Shown here in pieces: positions 1 through 11,959 of a stretch of 64,000 nt of DNA (position 1 is its first letter; every line of letters begins with the position of its first letter). Location of the stretch: positions 40,841,393-40,905,392 of the forward strand of contig NC_039361.1 in NCBI RefSeq assembly GCF_003573695.1, given 5' to 3'. This DNA comes from Papaver somniferum (taxonomy: Eukaryota; Streptophyta; Magnoliopsida; Ranunculales; Papaveraceae). The position numbers and the translations under genes were made by a program. The notes beneath the pieces were generated by a model that saw only the letters and a list, made by a program, of their open reading frames with translations, did not search any database and was not told the DNA's origin.

Positions 1-553
1 GATATTAGTCAGACTAGTACCTCAATCCATTAGGATAGGTTCATTTTGGCGGAGGCCTTCAGACAGATATGGGAAACGTCGTTCACTTAGTAAACATCAA
101 AACCATCTATGTTTTTCTCTATATCCATCTTCTTGATCTATCCATGTGATTAGTTTTGACTCCGGATATTGATGTCCATAGTGCGACTATCTGAGTAGAG
201 CTCTGTCACTTATATATGAATTTTAGTATGCTTGAGTGCAAACTTGTGTACAGCAATTGGAATTTCGCATCAGGGTACTTCCTCTTATAGTCAATAAGTA
301 TGTCAACCAAGGAGATTCTTTAGTGCCTTCCAAGGTTCTGCGTAGATAGTTAGGGTCTGGAGTAAAGGTTTTGTGGGTATATCTCTTGTAAGCCCTCCCG
401 AGACTATAACTCGTACACTAGGGCCACCTAGGGGTTTAAAGGCTTGTTGCATACGCTAAATGCAACCGACGATGCCTGCGACAGTGAGTTAGGATTTTTA
501 TTTTCATTATTTGATTTACTCGAGGACTAGCAAATAATAAGTTTGGGGGTATT
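1..553 (+). mobile_element. LTR retrotransposon 3' internal region, copy 1
   Basis: This stretch is non-coding and matches 2053-2605 almost base for base, with scattered substitutions. It ends in a G-rich tract (GTTTGGGGGT at 541-550), placed like the polypurine tract that primes plus-strand synthesis just before a 3' LTR. No gag or pol coding is visible. It is therefore read as the last part of the internal region of a Ty3-like element running off the left window edge. The superfamily is inferred only from the layout of the LTR start and end. Confidence 0.7.
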
Positions 554-1603
554 TGATAAGCGCATTTATGTGTCTATTTTGATCTCAATTACATGTATTG
601 TTATTGCTCAATTTTGTACTTATTTAGTTATTTATGTCTTTGTAGGTGTTTTTGGAGAAACAAGGAGAAGAAAAAAAATTCACTGGCGAACCTTCGGTTT
701 TGGTTTTGAACGAAATCTACTCGAGTTCTCATGTGCAGTTGGATTGGTATTGAGTGCTTATGATTAAACAGGAAAGGTAATGAAGTTAGTCTCGATAAAA
801 AAGGAAGTTTATTCTATTCACCGGACTTTCGTTACAACGGGGAAAGAGAAAAGGTTATCGGGATCTCGTTGGTATTTTTTTGGAAGTTACGTGTAGAATA
901 CAATCACCTAGGATTTGTTCTGGAGATATTATTGGAAGGTTTCGGCAGCTGGATACGCGTAATGAAAATTCAGAGGAGTTATTCTCGTGACTTGACCGTG
1001 AAGAAGAAGAAAGAAATATTGGAAGATTTTGGGGAGATTAAATCGACCTGTTGGTGTATATAAGGTGCGGGGGAGTCTCATAAACGGGAATCGAGAGTTT
1101 GGGGGTCGATAGAATCGGAGCATAGAAGCGCAGGTGAAGTTGCAGGAATATTCACCCGCTGCTGGTGAACAAGAGAAGCTGAAGAAAATTGGACAGACGA
1201 GAACAGTCGCAAAGGCTGTCGTATTCAAACAGCACATCAGAAGTATCGTTGTTCAATAGATCACATATATCATAAGCTGTCATCTTTTCTCTGTAATAGT
1301 TCAACACCCGTTGTAACAGCTGTTTGTAACGCCAATACAGCGTTGCAAACTGTCTGCTTTATAAGTTTTCTCTTGTTTTTCACCTATTTGAGCTATGAAC
1401 ACCTATTTTGAGAACGTGAATAATATGGGGAGCTAAACCCCAATACTGGGACAAAGGAGGAAGTTATTTTCATGCATGTGGTAATTCTAGTTATATCTTG
1501 TATGACTTTTTGCACTTGATTTAATTGTTTTATTATTTTCACTAATTAGTTGTGATTTCGTTTGATAACGTATACTTAGTCTTAATACTTTTGATGCGTT
1601 ATG
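554..1603 (+). mobile_element. LTR, copy 1, cut by assembly gap
   Basis: The LTR starts with TGATAAGCGCATTTATGTG directly after the polypurine tract. It is nearly identical to the LTR at 2606 but lacks about 400 bases (the counterpart of roughly 2716-3112). The deletion junction has short homology (AAACA-like sequence next to GGAGAAGAA). The copy stops at the run of N, at the base equivalent to 4056, so about 280 bases of its 3' end are missing from the assembly. Short ORFs inside are shared by both copies and look like chance ORFs. Confidence 0.75.
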
Positions 1604-1613
1604 NNNNNNNNNN
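1604..1613. other. Assembly gap of 10 N
   Basis: Ten N lie between an LTR that stops short and sequence belonging to the internal region of the same family. The true missing length is unknown; it could hold the rest of the LTR and a complete internal gag-pol region. Confidence 0.95.
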
Positions 1614-2605
1614 CAGAGCCTAGAAATTTATGCCTATTAAGGATTGCACTAACCAATCTAAGTGGATTGAAGCATTTTGGTTGTAGGAGTTGAGGAACCA
1701 ATCTGATTAGATGGAAACATCTAAAGAGTCTATTCATAAAAGCACAGAGCTCAGGTGTTAGAAATAACATGGTAGTTTCGCCATATCTCGTTGAGTCCTT
1801 TTCACTTCTGTTTTTATTTTTCTTTTTAAATATGTTTCTAAGTGATTTGGTGGGGCTCACGATTCAAGTTGTTACCAATGCTAGGGTGAATTAGAGTGAT
1901 TGAGATACCATAAAAAAAATTTTGAGACCAGACCATTTGACCAAAAGGAATAAATTCAATAAAGTCGACCACCAGTACCCTTGTATATGCCAGTTGTGTT
2001 GACCTAGAGTTAGGTTATCGACCACTGGTTCCCTTGTATATGCCAGTGTGTTGATATTAGTCAGACTAGTACCTCAATCCATTAGGATAGGTTCATTTTG
2101 GCGGAGGCCTTCAGACAGATATGAGAAACGCCGTTCACTTCGTAAACATCAAAACCATATATGTTTTTCTCTATATCCATCTTCTTGATCTATCCATGTG
2201 ATTAGTTTTGACTCCGGATATTGATGTCCATAGTGCGACTATATGAGTAGAGCTCTGTCACTTATATATGAATTTTAGTATGCTTGAGTGCAAACTCATG
2301 TACAACAATTGGAATTTCACATCAGGGTACTTCCTCTTATAGTCAATAAGTATGCCAACCAAGGAGATTCTTTAGTGCCTTCCAAGGTTCTGCGTAGATA
2401 GTTAGGGTCTGGAGTAAAGGTTTTGTGGGTATATCTCTTGTAAGCCCTCCCGAGACTATAACTCGGCCACTAGGGCCACCTAGGGGTTTAAAGGCTTGTT
2501 GCATGCGCTAAATGCAACCGACGATGCCTGCGACAGTGAGTTAGGATTTTTATTTTCATTATTTGATTTGCTCGAGGACTAGAAAATAATATGTTTGGGG
2601 GTATT
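1614..2605 (+). mobile_element. LTR retrotransposon 3' internal region, copy 2
   Basis: This is non-coding internal sequence leading to a second polypurine-like tract (GTTTGGGGGT near 2593). The part from 2053 repeats 1-553. A local direct duplication of about 40 bases (CCCTTGTATATGCCAGT, near 1978 and 2031) lies just upstream. There is no recognisable coding sequence. Confidence 0.65.
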
Positions 2606-4333
2606 TGATAGGCGCATTTATGTGTCTATTTTGATCTCAATTACATGTATTGTTATTGCTCAATTTTGTACTTATTTAGTTAGTTATGTCTTTGTAGGTG
2701 TTTTTGGAGAAATAAGCTTTTGCAGAGAAATTGGCTCGAAAAGTGGTCCCTGACGACGTACTACAGACACCCGGGAAGTATGTTGGAGACGCCCCAGAAA
2801 AGTTATATTTACACCCCAGATGAATTGCTATCTACACCGCCAAATGGATAAGAGGCACCCAGTTGATAAGGGATGACCACTTGATAATCACACCCCTGGT
2901 CCGGATAAGGGGAGGTCGTCCTCTACCTTTTGAATTTTGGAAGTTGGCGGGAAATTTGTTAAGTAGCGAGAACAATTTAGGGTTTGATTTTTAAGCGATC
3001 TTAAAGGAGATTCAATCGCCATATAAAGTTGGACTGGACTTGATTTAGCTAAACAGGGTTGGTATGGGTGTTTGGATAGACTAGATTGGGCTTTATCATT
3101 GGATTCTCGATAAACAGGGAGAAGAAAAAAAATTCACCGGCGAACCTTCTGTTTTGGTTTTGAACGAAATTTACTCGAGTTCTCACATGCAGTTGGATTG
3201 GTATTGAGTGCTTATGATTAAACAGGAAAGGTAATGAAGTTAGTTTCGATAAAAAAAGGAAGTTTATTCTATTCACCGGAATTTCTTTACAACAGGGAAA
3301 AAGAAAAGGTTATCGGGATCTCGTTGGTATTTTTTTGGAAGTTACGTGTAGAATACAATCACCTAGGATTTGTTCTGGAGATATTATTGGAAGGTTTCGG
3401 CAGCTGGATACGCGTAATGAAAATTCAGAGGAGTTATTCTCGTGACTTGACCGTGAAGAAGAAGAAAGAAATATTGGAAGATTTTGGGGAGATTAAATCG
3501 ACCTGTTGGTGTATATAAGGTGCGGGGGAGTCTCATAAACGGGAATCGAGAGTTTGGGGGTCGATAGAATCGGAGCATAGAAGCGCAGGTGAAGTTGCAG
3601 GAATATTCACCCGCTGCTGGTGAACAAGAGAAGCTGAAGAAAATTGGACAGACGAGAACAGTCGCAAAGGCTGTCGTATTCAAACAGCACATCAGAAGTA
3701 TCGTTGTTCAATAGATCACATATATCATAAGCTGTCATCTTTTCTCTGTAATAGTTCAACACCCGTTGTAACAGCTGTTTGTAACGCCAATACAGCGTTG
3801 CAAACTGTCTGCTTTATAAGTTTTCTCTTGTTTTTCACCTATTTGAGCTATGAACACCTATTTTGAGAACGTGAATAATATGGGGAGCTAAACCCCAATA
3901 CTGGGACAAAGGAGGAAGTTATTTTCATGCATGTGGTAATTCTAGTTATATCTTGTATGACTTTTTGCACTTGATTTAATTGTTTTATTATTTTCACTAA
4001 TTAGTTGTGATTTCGTTTGATAACGTATACTTAGTCTTAATACTTTTGATGCGTTATGATTGTGATTTACAATTAATCTTTTAAAAATCCACCTTGGCAA
4101 AGAAAAAGAGTCTATAAAAAGTTAACTTTGGAGCTATAAATGTCTAGAATAATTAGTTGAACCACATGAACATGAGAATTGGTGGAATCCGAAGTCCTAG
4201 TATCTCTCGTTATCGTGACAATCTTGTGAATATATTTTCTTTATTTTAGTGTTTTCTTTATTTTTAAGTCTAGAATCGAGTCTTTACAAGTCCGAGCGAA
4301 CGAATCTTATTTACCACTTCTACAATCACATCA
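2606..4333 (+). mobile_element. LTR, copy 2, apparently full length (about 1.7 kb)
   Basis: The LTR begins TGATAGGCGC after the polypurine tract and ends near CACATCA at 4327-4333. Copia and gypsy LTRs usually run from TG to CA. A primer-binding site would start right after a 5' LTR; here the sequence instead runs into LINE coding sequence, so this is a 3' or solo LTR inserted in the LINE. It contains about 400 bases absent from copy 1. The 3' halves of the two copies look identical, which suggests recent insertion or gene conversion. The end is placed by eye and may be off by a few bases. Confidence 0.65.
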
Positions 4334-5661
4334 ATTTTTGTGATTGTCAGTGGAATTTTTCTCTTTGTGAAGAGATGCTTCAAACTCTATCTTTTCTTTA
4401 ATTTCTGTCGTGGAGCTGGATTGTGGTGAGAAAGATAAAGTAGTTTGGTTTGTGTCTAATTCTGGTGAGTTCAGCATGAAAGAGACTTATTTTTCTTTGA
4501 GTAACTCTAGAGATAGTCCAATCTGGAGTATTTTGGTCTGGTTTAAATTTCACATACCTCGTCACTGTTTTATTACCTGACTGGCCCTTCAAGGAAGACT
4601 TAAAACCAGAGAGAAGTTAATGAAATGGGGTTTAATGAACTCTGCTCCTTGTACTTTCTGTGATGGGCAAGTTGAAAATGAGAGCCATTTGTTTCATGGT
4701 TGTTCTTTTAGTTATCAAATTTGGAAAGGTTTGTTAATCAAGATGGGTTACTGTAGAGATATCTGCAGTAGTTGGAATGAAGAAGTGAGGTGGTGTGAAG
4801 AGCATTTTAAAGGTAATACTCTAATTTCTTTTGTGAGAAGATTGGTATTGATAGTTTTATTTATCATATATGGAGAGAGAGGAATTCCAGATTTTTCTCC
4901 TCCAAGTATTCTTCCATAGAGGTTGTGAGTTTCGCTATTACTCAGGTTGTTTGGCTTAAAATGAGTTCTCAACGCCTCAAGACTGAGGATACTGATGGTA
5001 ACAGAGAGTTTATAAAGAGATGGAGAATTGACTGTGTTTTTGTGCTGAAAGAACCGATTCAATGTATTTGGATTGCTTCACAAGGTTATGATGTGATGAT
5101 TAATACTAATGGCTCGTACGACGATAATGCTGCGGGTTTTGGGGTTATCATAAGAGACTATTTGGGAACTTCTCTAACTGCAGCTTATGGTGGTTTTTAT
5201 CCTATCTCTGTCATCACCCATGAGCTTCAGGGGTGAACTTGGTTTGCTGCTTGATATCAAAATTGAAGCTACAGGTTCACTCATTTGTGTACAGATTCCA
5301 TGTCTGTGTGTCTGAATGTAAGCCTCCCTGGAGTGCCACTCATGTCTGGGGGAGAATTAAGACTTTGCTTCGAAATTTTGTTACTGTCAAGATAAGTCAC
5401 TGCTATAAACAGACTAATCAGGCGGCTGACTACCTTGCTAAGATACAACCCAAGGAAGATTTTGTTTACTTGGATAATGGGGAGTTCTCTCCTAATTTCA
5501 GGGAGATTTTGGCTGCTGATAAAGCTGGTACAGTCTACATTAGAGTTTAGTTGGGTATGGGATCATCTGTGGTATTTTTAGTTTAGTTTTGTTTGTTTTT
5601 CTTGTTTGGTTGGGGTCTCCTTAACCCTGCGTTTCGTGCCAAAAAATAAATAAAAATAAAG
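4334..5661 (+). pseudogene. LINE 3' remnant: zf-RVT and RNase H domains
   Basis: Translated pieces match the end of plant L1-type LINE ORF2. A zinc-finger-like reverse-transcriptase tail (CTFCDGQVENESHLFHGCSF, about 4650-4710) is followed by a plant-type RNase H domain (about 5090-5480) with the C-terminal HCYKQTNQAADYLAK motif. The frame is broken by stops near 4578, 4917 and 5236. The first catalytic aspartate of RNase H appears replaced: the usual TDGS reads TNGS at about 5104-5115. The element ends in an A-rich tail at about 5640-5661. Its 5' part was displaced by the LTR element to the left. Confidence 0.8.
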
Positions 5662-6093
5662 AAACCTTTAATTGTGATATATCAGATCCTTCATCTGATT
5701 AACGCGTAAATAAACCAAGATCTTAATTGTAAAGTAAGAACGAAATCTCATTATATTCTATTTCCGTATTTAACTAGGGTAAATATAGTAACAAAAATAA
5801 CTGAGTTAGCCAGTTTAAACATGGAAAGACAAGTGTCGTAGTTTTATTTACAGTCACAGAGGATCTAGAACCGCTTCTACCAGTAAATTGAGAGAAACCA
5901 CGTTGAAAAGTAAATTTCGCTTTCACTCGAATGCTTTATATAATCAATATACACCAAACCCATAATTGGATATAATATAAATTAATATCTTAAAGTATCT
6001 AGAATTTACATTTCTAATTAGCTAGCTATATTTACATACTGTATTATTTTTGACGAACTCAAGGCATAAAAATGTCAGATTTACCAAAATGTA
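5662..6093. other. Intergenic, nothing recognised
   Basis: AT-rich sequence after the LINE tail. I see no coding potential, repeat or RNA gene here. Confidence 0.5.
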
Positions 6094-6484
6094 CTCCCTC
6101 CGTCTTAAAATAACAGTCATAATTGACTTTGTCAAGATATTAAGGAAATCGTATAAATTTTCATGACTAGCTCTTGAGAAGTCCATTCAATGTTATACTC
6201 TTACCAAATTTAAAATTAATAGTTTTAAAAGTTAATAATTGGATAGTATTATTATTTTAGGAAACTAGAATAAGAACATAAAAACAAGCTTTTATTATGG
6301 AATTAATAATTAGAAATTTTGTAATTACCCATAAATGTTTTCATTTAAGAAATGAATGGCAATTAATACAAAAAAAAATTGAATGGATTGTTTTCTTATA
6401 TATGGTGATAATATTTATGATTTGAAATTAAATTTATATTGAAAATGATTTTATAATTATAAAAAAAATAAAGGGTATATTTGA

Positions 6485-6525
6485 GAACCCACGATTGGGA
6501 GATATCAAAACTAATTGGGGGATAT
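6485..6525 (+). repeat. MULE-1 left terminal inverted repeat
   Basis: About 41 bases, inverted match to 13108-13148; the shared core is GATATCAAAACTAA followed by TGGGGGATAT. It is preceded by the target duplication TATATTTGA. Confidence 0.9.
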
Positions 6526-6821
6526 GAATTACTTCCCCCAACTCAAAGCTGTCTGCTAAGGGGTGTTTTTTTGGGGGGAAATACTAAAACACCCTTAGAT
6601 TAATTAAAAATCCTTATGAAAAACTGTTATACCCTTTCTAATAAAACTTAAAATCAAAAACCAAATCAAAATATCCTCCATTTCCCTATCAGTTCCGGCA
6701 TTCATAGTTAGGGTTAGGTTTTGAAAAAAAAATTCTTCATCGTTCCCACCATCGTTGTTCATCGACGATTAATCGTTAATTCAAAAATTTCTTCGTCGAT
6801 TAACCTACCCGAATCATAACC

Positions 6822-7901
6822 ATGCCTCCACTAAAGAAACTAAATCCCCAATCGAAGTCGTCAAGAGCGATTGTTCAAGAAAAACAACAAAAGAGGACTG
6901 CTTTGATTGCCCAAGAGCAATCGGACGAAGAAAAAGAGTTATCGGAAGATCAACTACTCAAACACATGGCTTCAGTGAGAAGGTAAGTGATCTAGAAATG
7001 TTTAATTAGTGTTTCAATCGATTTGTAGCTAAGGGTTTAGGTCAAAATCGCAAAACCCTAACTGCAACTGTAGAGTTTCAGAAGTTCCGGCACTCAAATT
7101 CGGATAAATACCACGTCGGAAACAATTTCCGGCATTTAATTTAGGATGAAGACCGCACCGGTAGTGGGTTTCGGCGTTCAATTTAGGTTGAAGACCACGC
7201 CGGAACGTAGTTTCAGTATTCAATTTAGGTTGAACCCCAACTCTGAACTCGGTACCGGCGTTGATTCGGACTTTTTCGAGCACGCCGGTATTGACCTGCT
7301 AATCAACAGAAAACCCTAGAATTTCAATATTAGTACGTGCGTGCATTTTGGATTAGATTCCATGCCGACACTGTTGTTTTGGTATCCAGAAACTTCAGAA
7401 CTAGTACCGGCGTGCTCGACACGTTTATTTCAACGCTGAAATTGTGTCCCGGCATCCTCAAAATTTGTTATGTACTGCCAGTATTAGTTTCTGGCATATG
7501 AGTTTTTTTTTTGCTGCATTGCCGGTACTAGTATTTTAGTTTCCAGGAATTACTCAAAGTGTTCCGGCATCCTCGATATTTACTTGTGTATGCCGGAATC
7601 TGTTTCCTCATGCTACATGTTTCACTTTACCATGCCGGTTATTGTCCCGACGTTTACGAAACTTCTTATTTGTATGCCGGTAGTGTTGGTAGAAATGGAA
7701 GTTAGTTGTCTTATATTTATTTCGTGCTTCATTTGAAATAGATCTAAAGCAAAGCAAGCTAAAGAAAGTGAAGCTAAGAGGGGAAAAAGTAAAATTGTTG
7801 TCACTAAGAAAAGAAGGAAGGACGGTCTTGATACTCCTCAGTCCATTCCTCCTCGAGGGAACAACAAAAGCATTTGGGTGCTGGCACAAGAGGGGCTGTA
7901 A
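6822..7901 (+). CDS. Small basic accessory ORF of MULE-1 (two exons, 106 aa)
   Basis: Exon 1 is 6822-6982, from ATG to a consensus donor (AG then GTAAGT). Exon 2 is likely 7742-7901, after TTGAAATAG and in frame. The first exon is polar (Lys, Gln, Glu, Ser) and the second begins with a very basic run ending KKRRK, which could be a nuclear-localisation or DNA-binding patch. No known domain is recognised. The 3' end overlaps the antisense transposase gene. The leader before ATG (CGACGATTAATCG and similar) resembles the leader before the ORF at 62761, whose second exon also starts with a basic run, so the two are probably family members. Expression and the splice are inferred. Confidence 0.45.
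7076..7700. repeat. MULE-1 left array of CCGG motifs
   Basis: The intron of the accessory ORF holds many copies of a short motif in both orientations, such as TTCCGGCGTT, ATGCCGGAA, CACGCCGGAA and TGCCGGTA. Stretches resembling TTTAGGTTGAAGACCACG between motifs repeat in tandem near 7140-7260. The CCGG core is palindromic and a CG methylation target. The same motif fills 11960-12610 on the other side of the transposase. Confidence 0.8.
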
Positions 7902-9098
7902 CCACGTTTCCTTGGCCTCGGTGACCGTAACCACGTTTCCTTGGACGGACTGGATGAGATCTTTAAATCTTCCATGAGCGGACTCAGCTATACTAGTTGC
8001 TTCATTCCCGTAGTGTCTATACTGATTTGTCCATGCACGCACATATCTTTCCTTGAACTTAGCCAACACTTTATCCCGGCAGTACGAGACGACACTTGGA
8101 TACCCTTCGTTATATTTGGCACTAAACATGTTCAACCTATTTTCATACATATCCTCGGTAAGAGACCAATAAACTTGCTCCCAATCCTTTAGAAATCCCA
8201 ACCACCTTTTATGATTTTCATCGTGTTCTTTGTCCACTCGCTGTTTAATATTTCCTCTTTTATCTTCTTCTTGTTCGGGTGATAGTTTCTTCTTGAGAAC
8301 ATCTTCCTCTAGTTGAGCAATCATTCTTTTCTTACTCTCCGCCTTGGAGGGATCAAACAAATCATGACAATGTTTTGTGACATTTTGACCTATATGATAC
8401 GTACATAAGAAATTTTGTGCATCCGGGAAGACATCGGAAATTGCATTCATTAACCTGTCATCTTGATCGGTTATGAAGACCCTAGGAAGTTTATTTTCTG
8501 AGAACAATAGTTTCAGTTGTCGTAATTCCCAATGATAATTGTAATCCCTCTCGTTTTCCATTAAACACCAAGCCAATGTAAATGTAACCTTGTCCGATGT
8601 TTGCCCGACGATGTTGAACAACGACATGTTGTATTCGTTTGTCTTGTAGGTGCAATCCATCATAAGGACACTGCAACATGTATGAGCCAATTGTGAAAGC
8701 AAAGGATGCGCAATGAATATTTGAAGTGGCTTGTTTTACGGCCCTCTTTTAATGATACGCGTGTAGTTGTGATCCCAAGATATCTTCTCAAATTCTTGCA
8801 TAACGCTCCCTTCCCATTCCACCCTTCTAATGGTTGCTTGTGCGCTATAGATTGTACTTAGAGAAGAAACATTCATCTTATCCTTTTCCTTGAAGCTTCT
8901 GAGAATCACTCATGGTTTGATACATGCTTTGGTCATTCTCTTTACATCATCGAATTCATGAGGTTTTAGCTTCGCAACTAGGGAGTGACCCTCAAAATCT
9001 TTCGGATCCCGGTGGTTGTGACGGCCAAACCACACCGTACAATCCCATTCCTTTTCTTCCTTTTCTCCGTTTCTTAAATAGAATACAAGCTTAAAGGG

Positions 9099-11509
9099 TG
9101 TTAGAGCATAGCTCGATAGAACTCGCATGCGTTGCTATATCAAGCATGTTTGTCAATGTTAGTGATCAAAACTATAAAGTCTTGATTTCTAGCCTATTAG
9201 CTAAGTCTCGGACTAGGATAGGAAAAGTGTAGTTAAGCTCAAGGACTTCATGGCGATTCAACGACAACGACGAAGATCTGCACAAGGAACCGTGGAACTT
9301 CATCAACAAAAAGGTATGTGAAGACTTGAACTTATCTATCACTCAAAAGTCTATCTATTCTATCTCCTACTTCTTGTGAGACAAAAGTCGTATGTTATAT
9401 AGACTAGATCAAACACATTTGATATTTCGAGATGAGTATTCAATGCTTATCTTTTCTCGAAATTCATGTGTTGGTAAAGATTTTCGCTTTGATCAGGTTT
9501 ATCTTCATCTTTCAATCACTAAGTTGAGAATTACTCTGACGTGAAGACAATCTGTGAATAACGGTTGGGATAGTGCCCTCTGAGAAAGTATCAATGATTG
9601 AAATGAGAGTTAGATTACATAACCATGTATTCCTTGATCCGAAGTTCTTTGAACTTTGTTGAGCAATAGAAATCGGTAGGATTGTGGAATTGGCTTGCCA
9701 AGTCCGCGAACCCAGTCCGCAGACTTAGTCCGCGGACCGACGGAAGTTTTAGAACCGAAAATTTCTGCTGGGATTTCCATTAACTCGTTTGTTTGACCAA
9801 GTCCGCGAACTCATTCCACGAACCCAGTCCGCGAACTTGCGGAAGTTCTCGACCCGAGAATTTCTGCTGAGTTTTGGAAAACTCAAACCGATGCTTATCC
9901 GCGAACTTGTTTGTGTACATAAGAAGTTATGATCTAAAGATGTTCTCTGAACATAAACATTAAATTACTAAGGAATGTTTAATGTAAACCGTGGCTATAA
10001 TGTTCATTGAGACGATTCAATCGAATCGAAATCATCTTGAGTTCAATTGTGTCTTGTGTAGTTACATAAGATCTCATCGCAATTGAATGACTCTCTAACT
10101 AGTATGTTTGAATTCAAATGAACTAGTTATGATGAAAGAGGAACCATGTCAATATGAGAAGCTCATATGGTTGCCTTTTGGTCACTGTATTGAACCAACA
10201 TGAACGTACACGTTTGGGCCGGTTTTCACGAACCTGGAAAACGTCTACACACAAGTGTGTTTACAAGCTTTGTTTTTCGATCCAACGTTTGAGAAATATT
10301 AGTTGATTTAAATCAGGTTTCATCTAACAGTGAATAGAGTTTGCTTAATATCTAAGAAAAAACCCTGATTTGAAAGGCTATATATAGGAGACATCTATCT
10401 AGAGCAAAACTTAATCCCCACACATCTTTCTAGTGTGATACTAGTGCGCTCGCTAGAGTCGATCTCCATTAACCCTTGAGTTTCTTCTCTAAATTCGGGT
10501 TAGCGACTTAAAGACTTCATTGGGATTGTGAAGCCAGACCGATACTACTTTTATCGTAGTTGTGTGATCTGATCTTACTTTGCTATCGTACGAGTACAAT
10601 CGATTGATTGGCTTGAGAACGTTCGAGTTCTCCGATAGGTAAGATAAAGAAGTCACGAACGTTCTTCGTCTCAAAGTTCGTGAATCCTCGAAATTCTTTT
10701 TGTGTATTCAGGAATTGAGTATTGAGAGGTGATTGATTTATCTAGACTGTTCTTCAGGAATATAAGACCGGATTAATCAATTGGTTCCTGTGCTACCTTG
10801 ATCATATCAAAAAACGGAACAAAAACTAGGGTTTATCTGTGGGAGACAGATTTATCCTTTGATAGACTTTTTTGTGTGATACAGATTTGTTTATTATCAA
10901 AGCCTGCGATTTTGGGTCGTAGCAACTCTTTGTTGTGGGTGAGATCAGCAAAGGGAATCAAGTGCGTAGTATCCTGCTGGGATAAGAGGCGTAGGGGTGC
11001 AACTGTACCTTGTATCAGCGGGAGACTGATAGGGGTTCAACTATAGTCCAGTCCGAAGTTAATTGGTAGTAGGATAGTGTCTGTAGCGGCTTAATACAGT
11101 GTGTATCTAATCTGGACTAGGTCCTGAGATTTTTCTGCATTTGCGGTTTCCTCGTTAACAAAATTTCTGGTGTCTGTGTTATTTCTTTTCCGCATTATAT
11201 TTGTTTTTATAATTGAAATAACACAGGTTGTGCGTTAAGATCAACCTTTGGTTGTTGATTGATATTGATTGATCCTTGGACATTGGTCTTTGGTACCGTC
11301 AAATTTATCTCTCTTTGATAAAGACTCGCTATTGATTTTAGCTTGAGTAAAAATCAAATCGAGAGATTGAGATAATAACTCCTTGAGATACTTATTATCT
11401 AGATTGAGTCTGACTGTCTAGTTGATTCTCTAGTAAAGTTTTTCGGAGTTTGTCCATACAGATTGCTAATCGAAATATTGGGTGGATTTGTTAGACCCCC
11501 GCTTTTTCA
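9099..11509. mobile_element. Solo LTR (2.4 kb) inside MULE-1 transposase
   Basis: It begins TGTTAGAGCATAGCTCG and ends CCCCGCTTTTTCA, so it has TG...CA termini, and it is flanked by a perfect 5-bp duplication AAGGG (9094-9098 and 11510-11514). It holds no coding sequence, no internal region and no second LTR, so it is a solo LTR left by recombination between two LTRs. It contains several copies of AGTCCGCGAAC-like sequence near 9700-9900. The length and ends suggest a large Ty1/copia LTR (SIRE/Maximus-like), which is inference. It interrupts the FAR1 domain coding between the Pro-Phe and Lys-Leu codons. Confidence 0.85.
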
Positions 11510-11959
11510 AAGGGGCAATCATCCTTCCTCGTATTAGTCTTGTATACCCTATTAGTCTTCTTTGGATATACATAACCCTTTATCTTATGGCTATCCTTCT
11601 TGTATTTCCCACTTCGCTCGCAGACCATCTCAAAACGTATATCTGAACGTTCGGTATTCCTCACCAGCACACACATGTGTTTATGAGCCTTCTTTTTTGC
11701 CCAAGCAATTGCTTCCTCTCGAGATTGTTTTCCCTACATAAGGACAACAATGAAAACTTATAAGGTTGATTACAAGAAATCACCACATAAAGTTATAAAA
11801 ACTAGATGAAAAGTATTGTTTGGTAACATACCGGAGGCATTTTATAGTATTCAGACGTATCCGGACCAAGCGGTTTGGAGTTTTTTGGTTCAACGTACGT
11901 CACAATCTAAGGAATGAATGAAAAGAAAAATGAATTAGTTCAAAAAACATTTAAATTAT

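Noticed and set aside
929..1237. Minus-strand open frame of 102 codons, repeated at 3384-3692
   Set aside because: It lies inside both LTR copies, so it is duplicated with them; no domain and no coding bias seen.
1582..1860. Open frame across the N gap
   Set aside because: It reads through undetermined bases and is not interpretable.
10798..11046. Open frame inside the solo LTR
   Set aside because: LTR sequence without known protein; chance ORF.
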